From: Candidatus Woesearchaeota archaeon
GTDB taxonomy: Archaea; Nanobdellota; Nanobdellia; Woesearchaeales; GW2011-AR4
Length of the DNA stretch: 20,950 nucleotides
Reading direction: 5' to 3'
Assembly (NCBI GenBank): GCA_018303645.1
Contig: JAGVXR010000004.1
Coordinates: 1-20,950 of the forward strand
Below are positions 7,045 through 13,847 of this stretch, piece by piece. The notes under the pieces were generated by a model. That model saw only the letters and a program-made list of their open reading frames with translations, was not told where the DNA came from and made no database searches. Each line of letters opens with the position of its first letter. Position 1 is the first letter of the stretch. The position numbers and the translations under genes were made by a program.

Positions 7045-8034
7045 ATGGGCTTCAAAAATTTTTTAATTTCGATAATAAAATCCTTAATTGCATTTCTCAT
7101 TGTAACCATTGTTTTTTCAACTATAACATTAAATTTGCCAAATTTGATGAAGAATGTTTTTGGCGACATTTTTGCTTATGCCTCTCCTGATGCGCAGAAG
7201 CAGGCTGTAAGCAAGCTTGCAGAAACCTGCTCCTCTTTGGATAAAGGAGAGGGCATAGTGACAATAAGCCAAATCTGCTCAAACAGGAGCCTGCTTGACT
7301 CCATGAAAGAAAACTGCCGCGATTACAGGGAATTAAAAAGAAAAGGGGTAAAAATTGAGAATGATGCCCAGGTAAGGGAAACCTGCATGCAGGTTGAATC
7401 AGGCGAGATTGAAAACTCCTGCAGCAGGCTTGAAGGCAGCACCTTGCCGGATTTCAGCAATATTGGTGCAGTATGCAAAGATTACAAGGCAGGCCTGATA
7501 AGCGACAGGGAATTCTTCTTTAATGTGATTGGAGGCGCATTGCCGGCAAATCTTGACGCGCCGAGAATTGGCGCCTTGGATAAATACAATGAAGTGCTGA
7601 ATTACCTCAACAAAAACAAGATTATATACTTTCTAATCCTGCTTGCCCTATTGGCAGTTTTATGGCTGCTGGTTATGAGTCTTGAATTGTTCTTGGTTAT
7701 TCTAAGCCAGATTTCTTTCAGCCTTGGTGTCTTGATTATGCTTCCTTACCTTGGAATTATAGTTTACGAGAATCTTGTTGGCATAGATACGACTCCAATA
7801 CTTGGCAGCATGTTCGGCTCAGGCGCCATTTTCGGCTTTAAGGCGATTTTAAGCGTGATTTTGCTCATGTTTTTGAGGACTTACAGCAGTTTCATAGTGG
7901 CTTTTGGCATTGTATTTTTAGCCATCGGGATTGCCGGCAGGTTTTATTGGTTTAGTTCAAAAAAGAATGTCAAATCAACAGAATTGCCAAAGCCAGAAGC
8001 AAAGCCCAAGCCAGGTAAAAGGAAGAAATCCTAA
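7045..8034 (+). CDS. Membrane protein with six-cysteine extracytoplasmic loop
   Basis: The 329-residue product has an N-terminal hydrophobic helix (residues 8-28) and a large soluble loop (30-190). Three or four membrane helices follow (about 192-300), then a Pro/Lys-rich cytoplasmic tail (PKPEAKPKPGKRKKS). The loop contains six cysteines at 62, 78, 91, 114, 126 and 144. The even number and the spacing suggest three disulfides in a helical outer domain. I do not recognise the family. A TATA-like CTTTATATT at 7013-7022 predicts a leaderless transcript starting near the ATG. The stop overlaps the stop of the convergent htpX gene by four bases. Confidence 0.72.
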   Translation: MGFKNFLISIIKSLIAFLIVTIVFSTITLNLPNLMKNVFGDIFAYASPDAQKQAVSKLAETCSSLDKGEGIVTISQICSNRSLLDSMKENCRDYRELKRKGVKIENDAQVRETCMQVESGEIENSCSRLEGSTLPDFSNIGAVCKDYKAGLISDREFFFNVIGGALPANLDAPRIGALDKYNEVLNYLNKNKIIYFLILLALLAVLWLLVMSLELFLVILSQISFSLGVLIMLPYLGIIVYENLVGIDTTPILGSMFGSGAIFGFKAILSVILLMFLRTYSSFIVAFGIVFLAIGIAGRFYWFSSKKNVKSTELPKPEAKPKPGKRKKS

Positions 8035-8876
8035 AACTTCATCGCCCTTAATCTTTTTGCCCTTTCTTTTGTGGGCGGATGCGTCATGAACAATTTCAAA
8101 AAGCTTGCATTTCTGAATGGATTTGATATAAATAAATGAGCAGTTGCCGTTGTCCCAAACCTCATTGGATTGATGTCAACATTTTTTTCTATCTTTTCAA
8201 GGGCATCGGCAAGTGAATTTCCATTCTTGACATTTTTAGCCCCTGCCTCATCCGCCAAGTACTCCCTGCTTCTTGATATGGCAAGCTGGATCATTGAAGC
8301 GATTATTGGAGTTAGTACAGCCAAAACCAGCAGGCTGATTGCATTTCCCCTGCTGTCATCATCCCTGCCTCCAAACATTGCGCTCCACATGAACATATTG
8401 CCTATGTAAGAGATGATGCCGGCAATTGTTCCGGCAACCGTGGAAATAAGTATGTCCCTGTTTTTTATATGGGCAAATTCATGGGCAATAACTCCCTTTA
8501 GCTCCTCTTCGTTTAATATTTTCAAAATGCCTTCTGTCGCAGCAACTGCCGCATGATTGGGATTTCTTCCGGTGGCAAACGCATTCGGCGAGTTTGTCGG
8601 AATCACATAAACTTTGGGCATGGGCAGATTGCTTAATTTTGATACTTCTTTCACAACCTTGTACAGCTTGGGATATTCGCTTTGCTTTGCCTCTTTAGCT
8701 CGGTACATCATGAGCACTATTTTGTCGGAAAACCAGTAAGAACCAAAGTTCATCAGCCCTACAAATGCCAAAGCGAAATAAAAACCCGTCCTGCCAAACA
8801 AGTTTCCTATAAACAGGAATAGGGCTGTAAGTAATGCCAATAAAATTGCTGTTTTGAACTGATTTTTGATTGTCAT
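8031..8876 (-). CDS. htpX: HtpX-type membrane zinc metalloprotease (M48)
   Basis: The 281-residue protein matches the M48B HtpX family. Two N-terminal membrane helices (about 8-26 and 31-48) are followed by NAFATGRNPNHAAVAATEG (98-116), then HEFAH at 132-136 with zinc ligands His132 and His136 and catalytic Glu133. SREYLADEAGA follows at 203-213, with Glu205 as third zinc ligand. Two more hydrophobic segments lie at about 145-165 and 178-200. Length and motifs are normal, so it should be active in degrading misfolded membrane proteins. It converges on the membrane-protein gene at 7045-8034 with a four-base overlap of stops. Confidence 0.93.
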   Translation of the reverse strand: MTIKNQFKTAILLALLTALFLFIGNLFGRTGFYFALAFVGLMNFGSYWFSDKIVLMMYRAKEAKQSEYPKLYKVVKEVSKLSNLPMPKVYVIPTNSPNAFATGRNPNHAAVAATEGILKILNEEELKGVIAHEFAHIKNRDILISTVAGTIAGIISYIGNMFMWSAMFGGRDDDSRGNAISLLVLAVLTPIIASMIQLAISRSREYLADEAGAKNVKNGNSLADALEKIEKNVDINPMRFGTTATAHLFISNPFRNASFLKLFMTHPPTKERAKRLRAMKF

Positions 8877-8908
8877 AGCAAATCGGTATGTTTTTCCAAT
8901 TTAAAAAT

Positions 8909-9274
8909 TTAATGGTTTAATAAATTCTCAAAATAAGTACCAATCCCCTCAATCTGCCTTAATTTTGTGTTTTTGAACAGAAATTCCCTTAATTTATTGT
9001 TTACCTTGATTCCATGTCTTTGCAAGTCAGAGTTTAATTTTGAATATAGCTGTTTTCCCTCTTTGTCCAAATCTGTCAAAATGATGCATTCTTCATTTGA
9101 GTTTGAGATTTCTTCAACAATCTGGAATATGGGCTTTTTGTTGAGTTCGATAATATTGTTGATGCCTAATTTTTCCAATGCAATTTTGTCTTTCTTGCCT
9201 TCGACAATAACCAGAATATCGGAAGTTATTATCTTATCAATCAAATCCTGAAATTCCTCTGTTTTTTGAAGCAT
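8909..9274 (-). CDS. Small Toprim-domain protein (UPF0292-like)
   Basis: Using the ATG at 9274, the 121-residue product is a stand-alone Toprim domain. ILVIVEGKKDKIAL near residue 20 holds the catalytic Glu of the first strand, and CIILTDLDKEGKQL holds the DxD pair. Toprim domains bind Mg2+ and occur in DnaG, topoisomerases and RNase M5; small archaeal ones have no settled role. An ATG at 9322 would add 16 residues, but a TATA box lies between the two ATGs, so the shorter form is preferred. It is divergent from the primase gene, with about 85 bases between them. Confidence 0.82.
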   Translation of the reverse strand: MLQKTEEFQDLIDKIITSDILVIVEGKKDKIALEKLGINNIIELNKKPIFQIVEEISNSNEECIILTDLDKEGKQLYSKLNSDLQRHGIKVNNKLREFLFKNTKLRQIEGIGTYFENLLNH

Positions 9275-9292
9275 TGCTATGTTAAATGAATT

Positions 9293-9304
9293 TTTATATT
9301 TAAA
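9293..9304 (-). promoter_or_regulatory. TATA box that decides the Toprim start
   Basis: On the minus strand the sequence reads TTTAAATATAAA. Initiation about 25 bases downstream falls at about 9274, exactly on the second in-frame ATG. The ATG at 9322 lies upstream of this promoter. Confidence 0.6.
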
Positions 9305-9359
9305 CCTTTTCTGTGAAACCATGCAAAACCATTAAAAACCCAAAAACATCCCCAAAATC

Positions 9360-10703
9360 ATGATTCCCCTAAACGTTTCATTAAGCCACTACAAGAGAGC
9401 AGACATTCAGGAAGAGATAATAGCAAATGCAAAAGACAGGGAGATTGCTGTAAAGTATAACGACAACTTCGGCAAAAGGCCGGACATATTAAGGAACGCT
9501 GTCGATATTCTTGAGCTTGCGAAGCAGGGCGCAACTTCTTTTCACGCATCTGAAGAGCTCTGGAGAAATCCGCTGCAGATCGACACTTCAATGAGAAAGC
9601 ACGAGCTTGACAATTTAAGAAAAGGCTGGGATTTGGTGCTTGACATTGACTGCGGCATTTTCGAGTATTCAAGAGAGGCTGCTGATTTGGTGATCAAGGC
9701 TTTGAAGTTCCACAACATAAAATCCATATCATGCAAGTTTTCAGGCAACAAGGGATTTCACATTGGAGTGCCTTTTGAGGCATTTCCCGAGAAAATGAGG
9801 AATGATGAGACAAAAAAAATGTTTCCTGAAGCGCCAAGAAAAATCGCATTGTACATAAAAGAGATGATAAAGCAGCCTCTCGGCGAAAAGATTATGAAAT
9901 TTGAAAAAAATGACTTCAATGCCATTATAGAAAAAACAGGAAAAAATGCAGGCGAGATAACATATTACAGCAATAAAGCAAGGGCTTTGAACGCAGAGCC
10001 GTTTTTGAACATTGACACATTGCTGATTTCATCAAGGCACCTTTACAGGATGCCTTACTCGCTGCATGAAAAATCCGGATTGGTTTCGACCCCATTGAAC
10101 CCTGAAAAGGTTTTGCTTTTCAGAAAGGAATTTGCAATTCCGAAAAATGTCAGAATAAGCAAACACAGGTTTCTTGCAGGGGACAATGCGCAAAATGACG
10201 AGGGCAGGCAATTGCTGACGCAGGCGCTGGATTTTGATATCAGGCAGGAGGCAGATAGCCTAAGAGAAGGAAAAGAGCTTGAAATCCCGCAAAATGCATT
10301 GCCGGAGGAATTGTTCCCGCCCTGCATCAAGCTGATTTTGGATGGATTGGAAGATGGCAGAAAAAGGGCTTTATTCATCTTGGTTAACTTCTTCACCTCA
10401 ATCGGCTGGGATTATGATATGATAGAAAAAAGGCTAAGGGAATGGAATGCAAAGAACAGAGAGCCTTTAAGGGAAGTCTATCTTCTTGGGCAGGTAAGAT
10501 ACCACAAGCAGATGCGCAAGAAGATACTGCCGCCAAACTGCAGCAATGAGCAGTACATGCTCGGCATTGGGGTTTGCAAGCCTGACAATTTCTGCCCGAA
10601 GATAAGGAATCCTGCGCAGTACACAACAAAGAAAGCATGGCTTATAAACAGGGAATCTAAAGGAAAAACAAAAATCAAAGCAGAGTCAACGAAAACTATA
10701 TAA
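9360..10703 (+). CDS. priS: DNA primase, PriS fused to PriL iron-sulfur domain
   Basis: The first 280 residues are the catalytic subunit of archaeal primase. GKRPD is at 38-42, DLVLDIDCG with metal ligands Asp95 and Asp97 at 91-99, and KFSGNKGFHIGVPFEAF at 126-142. Asp219 is probably the third metal ligand, followed by SSRHLYRMPYSLHEKSGL at 224-241. Residues about 315-425 match the C-terminal domain of the large subunit: FPPCIKLIL (Cys322), LPPNC (Cys394), GVC (Cys406) and NFC (Cys412), four cysteines placed to bind a 4Fe-4S cluster. The middle PriL region is absent. One chain therefore carries catalysis and the initiation domain, as in the fused Nanoarchaeum primase. The usual small zinc motif of PriS is not visible. 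A TATA-like CCATTAAAAACC lies about 28 bases before the ATG. Confidence 0.9.
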   Translation: MIPLNVSLSHYKRADIQEEIIANAKDREIAVKYNDNFGKRPDILRNAVDILELAKQGATSFHASEELWRNPLQIDTSMRKHELDNLRKGWDLVLDIDCGIFEYSREAADLVIKALKFHNIKSISCKFSGNKGFHIGVPFEAFPEKMRNDETKKMFPEAPRKIALYIKEMIKQPLGEKIMKFEKNDFNAIIEKTGKNAGEITYYSNKARALNAEPFLNIDTLLISSRHLYRMPYSLHEKSGLVSTPLNPEKVLLFRKEFAIPKNVRISKHRFLAGDNAQNDEGRQLLTQALDFDIRQEADSLREGKELEIPQNALPEELFPPCIKLILDGLEDGRKRALFILVNFFTSIGWDYDMIEKRLREWNAKNREPLREVYLLGQVRYHKQMRKKILPPNCSNEQYMLGIGVCKPDNFCPKIRNPAQYTTKKAWLINRESKGKTKIKAESTKTI

Positions 10704-10707
10704 ATAA
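10694..10707 (+). promoter_or_regulatory. TATA box overlapping the primase stop
   Basis: CTATATAAATAACC overlaps the last codons of the primase gene and lies about 50 bases before the next ATG. It predicts a short leader holding the GAGGTGA ribosome site at 10739-10745. Confidence 0.55.
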
Positions 10708-10748
10708 CCGAATAAATAGCAGTAAAATCAAAAAATTGAGGTGAGCAG

Positions 10749-10940
10749 ATGGCTTTTGGCGTTCAGGAAATAACTCTTGCTATCATCATAGGCACTTTGG
10801 CTGCTATAGTATATTCCCTGAGGATTCTTGTTCTTATGGAAAGAAGAATTGCAAGGATAGAGATGCATATTGAAAGAGTCGTAGACAAGGTAGTAAGGGA
10901 AGAGATAAAGATTGAAAGGGCTGTGAAGAGAAGGCATTAG
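10749..10940 (+). CDS. Small membrane-anchored coiled-coil protein
   Basis: This 63-residue protein has one N-terminal membrane helix (ITLAIIIGTLAAIVYSLRIL). A highly charged helix with a heptad-like pattern follows (MERRIARIEMHIERVVDKVV and a basic end). I know no function. The ribosome site GAGGTGA a few bases before the ATG is the clearest in the window, which supports it as a real gene. It has its own TATA box within the primase end, and its stop is two bases from the stop of the convergent hjc gene. Confidence 0.72.
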   Translation: MAFGVQEITLAIIIGTLAAIVYSLRILVLMERRIARIEMHIERVVDKVVREEIKIERAVKRRH

Positions 10941-10942
10941 AT

Positions 10943-11329
10943 TTATTTTATCAGCTCATCAATCAATAATCCCCTTCTTTCTGCGACTTTTGAGTCAATA
11001 ACATAGCCGTTTTCTGTTTTTTCTATATCTTCTATGCCTAAGAAAAGCCAGTCTTTTCTTGCAAACCTCACTGCAAACCACGGCTCTGCGCCGAAGATTT
11101 CGCAAAATTCCTTAAGCTGATGGACATCATGGTTGTCAAGATACTGCTTGTTCTTTTTTGTGGATTTGCATTCAACAGCAAGGACTCTTGCCTTGTTGCT
11201 TGCTATCAAGTCCGGCCCTGGGTATTTCATAGAACCGGAGCCTGCAGAGCGCAAACATGCCCAGTTTTTGCCCCAGAACATATGCAATAATTCCCTTTCT
11301 GCCTTCGAGCCTTTTTGCTTGACTGACAT
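10943..11329 (-). CDS. hjc: Holliday junction resolvase Hjc
   Basis: The 128-residue protein matches archaeal Hjc. KGSKAEREL near the start has catalytic Glu11, AGSGSMKYPGPDLIA holds Asp40, and LAVECKS holds Glu53 and Lys55 of the nuclease core. Hjc cuts four-way junctions symmetrically as a dimer. Length is normal (120-135). It is the last gene of a minus-strand operon after RNase Z and the CsaA-like gene; its ATG is 8 bases from the previous stop. Together with Hef and FEN1 it gives this window much of a branched-DNA processing set. Confidence 0.93.
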   Translation of the reverse strand: MSVKQKGSKAERELLHMFWGKNWACLRSAGSGSMKYPGPDLIASNKARVLAVECKSTKKNKQYLDNHDVHQLKEFCEIFGAEPWFAVRFARKDWLFLGIEDIEKTENGYVIDSKVAERRGLLIDELIK

Positions 11330-11337
11330 TTTTGTTT

Positions 11338-11670
11338 TTAATATAATTTTACGCCTATTGGAACGTCACGCTCTGGTTTAATTAATATGCATTCACTATT
11401 CTCTTCAGGAACTCCTAATGTAAGAACTTCCGAAACCGCAGAGCCTATCTGCCTTGGAGGAAAATTCACAACGCACAACACTAATTTTCCTTTCAGCTCC
11501 TCTTTGGTGTAATTCTTAACCAATTGGACGCATGATTTTTTAATTCCGATTTCCTTTCCAAAATCAATATTCAGCTTGTAAGTTGGCTTTCTGGCTTCTG
11601 GAAAATCTTCCGCATCGATAATTTTTCCGACTCTAATATCCAGTTTATTGAAATCTTCGATTGTTGCCAT
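11338..11670 (-). CDS. CsaA-like tRNA-binding domain protein
   Basis: The 110-residue product is a single tRNA-binding OB fold of the CsaA and methionyl-tRNA synthetase C-terminal type. It has LDIRVGKIIDAEDFPEARKP near residue 10, CVQLVKNYT in the middle, and LVLCVVNFPPRQIGSAVSEV, the typical N-x-x-P-R-x-I-x-x-x-x-S-E-V signature. It binds the tRNA elbow without strong specificity. A frame extension begins with TTG at 11682 inside the RNase Z gene, but the ATG at 11670, one base after the RNase Z stop, is the better start. Its place directly after RNase Z suggests coupled expression with tRNA 3' processing. Confidence 0.87.
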   Translation of the reverse strand: MATIEDFNKLDIRVGKIIDAEDFPEARKPTYKLNIDFGKEIGIKKSCVQLVKNYTKEELKGKLVLCVVNFPPRQIGSAVSEVLTLGVPEENSECILIKPERDVPIGVKLY

Positions 11671-11671
11671 T

Positions 11672-12562
11672 TTACAATCCAATTTTCATAAAATCATTCG
11701 CACAGATAGTATTGTCAAAAACATTTCTTGCATCTTCTTCCAGCTCCTGGGTATTTTTGTAGCGGGCGCTGAAATGTATCAAAACAAGCTGCTTTGCATT
11801 TGACTTGTTTGCCAGTTGCCCAGCCTGCTTAGCAGTCATGTGCCCGTATTCCTCGCTTTTATCTACAAGCTTTGAAGAATAAGTAGCTTCGCATATCAGC
11901 AAGTCGGCGTTTTCAGCTATTTTGTGACAGTTGTCGCAAAGCAATGTGTCTGTAATGTATGCAACAACCTTGCCTTTTTCAATGTAAGTTACATCATCAG
12001 GCATTATTTTTTTGCCACTGTATTCAACTGCATTGCCCTGCTGGAGCTTGCCAATCAAAGGCCCTTCAGGAATTCCGAGTTTTTTCACTTTTTTCATGTC
12101 AACCTTCCTGTTGTCTTTCTCTATAAACCTGTAGCCCAGTATTTCAATTCCGTGCTCCAGATGATGAGCCCCTAATTGAAATTCATTGTTTTCAAAAAAA
12201 ATGCCGCTTTTTACTTCATTGACAGCGAGATCAATCTTTTTGTCAAAGACAAAGGCTTCGAACATGCTTTCCATCCTCTTTTTTGTTCCGATTGGCCCAT
12301 AGATTTCCAATTTTCCATTGTAATCCATTGAGCTTAATGTTTGTATCAATCCTGGCAAACCAAGCACATGGTCGCCGTGCCAGTGGCTAATCAGGATTTT
12401 TGTGACTTTGGTAAGGCTTATTCCCGCAATTTTGAACTGCCTTTGCGTGCCTTCCCCGCAGTCAAACAGAATGCCCTCAGAGCCGTAGCTAAGGAAAACA
12501 GCTATCTGGTTTCTCTCTTTGGTAGGCACCATTGAGGAAGTGCCTAAAAATGTAAGTTGCAT
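11672..12562 (-). CDS. rnz: Ribonuclease Z
   Basis: The 296-residue protein is a short-form RNase Z of the metallo-beta-lactamase fold. It has FLGTSSMVPT at 5-14, FDCGEGTQRQF at 33-43, and HWHGDH at 60-65 (zinc ligands His60, His62, Asp64, His65). His137 follows the linker, Asp205 lies in ITDT, and His241 and His263 are in EYGHMTA and LIHFSARY. It cuts tRNA precursors at the 3' side to make the end for CCA addition. The flexible-arm region (about 148-190) is present. TATA-like sequence at about 12578-12590 on the minus strand predicts a short leader. First gene of the rnz - csaA-like - hjc operon. Confidence 0.94.
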   Translation of the reverse strand: MQLTFLGTSSMVPTKERNQIAVFLSYGSEGILFDCGEGTQRQFKIAGISLTKVTKILISHWHGDHVLGLPGLIQTLSSMDYNGKLEIYGPIGTKKRMESMFEAFVFDKKIDLAVNEVKSGIFFENNEFQLGAHHLEHGIEILGYRFIEKDNRKVDMKKVKKLGIPEGPLIGKLQQGNAVEYSGKKIMPDDVTYIEKGKVVAYITDTLLCDNCHKIAENADLLICEATYSSKLVDKSEEYGHMTAKQAGQLANKSNAKQLVLIHFSARYKNTQELEEDARNVFDNTICANDFMKIGL

Positions 12563-12666
12563 AAGATAGAGTATTGAATATCAATTTATAATGGTTTTTG
12601 TTTGAAGGCTCTGTATAAATAAGAACCTTTTGTTGATTTATCATTTAAAAAGTTAATTTACAAAAG

Positions 12667-12678
12667 TTTTATAAATGA
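12667..12678 (+). promoter_or_regulatory. TATA box of the 45-residue gene
   Basis: TTTTATAAATGA is centred 26-28 bases before the ATG at 12699, the same spacing as the leaderless genes around it. Confidence 0.55.
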
Positions 12679-12698
12679 CAATGATTATATAGTTAATT

Positions 12699-12836
12699 AT
12701 GAAAACATTCCGTGGTTATGCAAGGAAAACCGTGACTGGTGATGGAAGGAAAAATCCAAGTACTGCTATGGAAGATCAAATACTCGGCAAGAGAAAAAAA
12801 GTTGGAAAAAGTAAAATAAGAAGAAAAAGAAGGTAA
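12699..12836 (+). CDS. Small very basic protein (45 aa)
   Basis: A 45-codon frame runs from ATG 12699 to TAA 12834-12836. It starts MKTFRGYARKTVTGDGRKNP and ends in KKVGKSKIRRKRR. I count 17 Lys or Arg and 3 acidic residues, so it is strongly positive and probably binds nucleic acid; this is inference. A TATA box at the leaderless distance supports expression. No family is recognised. It converges on the small membrane protein at 12849-13073, with 12 bases between the stops. The tail could also be a ribosomal or chromatin-type extension. Confidence 0.6.
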   Translation: MKTFRGYARKTVTGDGRKNPSTAMEDQILGKRKKVGKSKIRRKRR

Positions 12837-12848
12837 GTTTTTAGTTTG

Positions 12849-13073
12849 TTATTTTTTGACATTTACTTTACCAAATTTCTTAACAAGATAACTTTTAACT
12901 ATTTGGTAGATATATCTAAGAAACTTAGCTAAAAAGAATAAGAGTAAAGCACCACCAATACTTCCAATTAGCCAAATAATATACCCTTCTTTTTTGAGTG
13001 TTCCATTCATAACTCCAAAAACCAAGAAAATAGTTATAAGTCCACTAATGCTGGTTATGGAAGTTTTTCTCAT
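12849..13073 (-). CDS. Small two-helix membrane protein
   Basis: The 74-residue product has two hydrophobic helices (about 10-24, SGLITIFLVFGVM, and 31-50, YIIWLIGSIGGALLLFFLA). A basic C-terminal tail ends KKFGKVNVKK. It has no recognisable family. On the minus strand, a TATA-like TTTAAATAG at about 13098-13106 precedes the ATG by about 27 bases, which supports a leaderless transcript. The base composition is more AT-rich than in the neighbouring EndA gene. Confidence 0.55.
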   Translation of the reverse strand: MRKTSITSISGLITIFLVFGVMNGTLKKEGYIIWLIGSIGGALLLFFLAKFLRYIYQIVKSYLVKKFGKVNVKK

Positions 13074-13203
13074 AATCCTAAATTTAAAATAACAACTATT
13101 TAAATTTAATCAAAATTTATTTATCTGATGTTTACTTTACAGCTCAGGAATAAACAACCTTTTTAAACCATTCCACTTACCACTATCCAATACAATCTTT
13201 AAT

Positions 13204-13794
13204 ATGACTCCAAAGAAAAAGGAAGAAATCCTTCCGAAGAAGGAAGACAAAGAACTTAAGGAACACAAAGAGCCTGTCAAAGCATATCTTTCAAATGAAA
13301 GGGTGCTTACAGAAAGCTCAGACAACGCTAGAGAGCTCTATAACCAAAGCAGGTATGGGGAATTGCTTGACGACGGCAGGGTGCAGTTTTCCCTGATTGA
13401 GGCGTTGTACCTTCTTGAAAAGAAGAGGCTTATCGCCTATGATTCAAGAAACAAGTCTATTGATTTCCAGGGCTTTCTGAAGAAGTCGCAAAAGGCAGAG
13501 CCCAATTTCTGGGTGAGGTATTGCGTCTACAGGGACATAAGGAACAGGGGTTACATAATAAAGACTGCCTTGAAGTTCGGCGCTGACTTCAGGATTTATG
13601 ACAGGGGAGTAAAGCCGGGAGAGGACCATGCAAGATGGGTTGTTTTTCCGGTGCATGAAGGCTCAACACTGACATGGTACGAGTTTGCCGCAAAAAACCG
13701 TGTTGCGCATTCCACAAAGAAGCGGCTTCTTATCGGCATTGTTGATGCTGAAAACGACGTTACGTACTATGAGATAAAATGGCTAAGGCCGTGA
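13204..13794 (+). CDS. endA: tRNA-splicing endonuclease EndA
   Basis: The 196-residue protein has the archaeal EndA catalytic domain at about 100-195. YRDIRNRGYIIKTALKFGAD leads into DFRIYDRG with Tyr132. DHARWVVFP holds His142, and HSTKKRLLIGIVD the catalytic Lys (172 or 173). It cuts bulge-helix-bulge structures in intron-containing tRNA and rRNA. The N-terminal 25 residues are an unusual Lys/Glu-rich tail; the N-terminal domain (about 26-95) is otherwise typical. The size fits the homotetrameric form with one catalytic unit per chain. A TATA-like TTTTTAAACC at about 13159-13168 lies upstream. Confidence 0.92.
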   Translation: MTPKKKEEILPKKEDKELKEHKEPVKAYLSNERVLTESSDNARELYNQSRYGELLDDGRVQFSLIEALYLLEKKRLIAYDSRNKSIDFQGFLKKSQKAEPNFWVRYCVYRDIRNRGYIIKTALKFGADFRIYDRGVKPGEDHARWVVFPVHEGSTLTWYEFAAKNRVAHSTKKRLLIGIVDAENDVTYYEIKWLRP

Positions 13795-13816
13795 AATTCA
13801 CTTTTTGGCAGCAAAA

Positions 13817-13828
13817 CATATAAAAACA
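13817..13828 (+). promoter_or_regulatory. TATA box of the winged-helix/fen1/trm5 operon
   Basis: ACATATAAAAAC lies about 26 bases before the ATG at 13848. No other promoter is seen before the fen1 and trm5 genes, which follow with gaps of one and two bases. Confidence 0.6.
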
Positions 13829-13847
13829 AACATGCCTTTTTTGTATT

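Noticed and set aside
9275..9322. Sixteen-residue extension of the Toprim protein
   Set aside because: The extension contains the TATA box of the gene; the ATG at 9274 coincides with the predicted transcript start.
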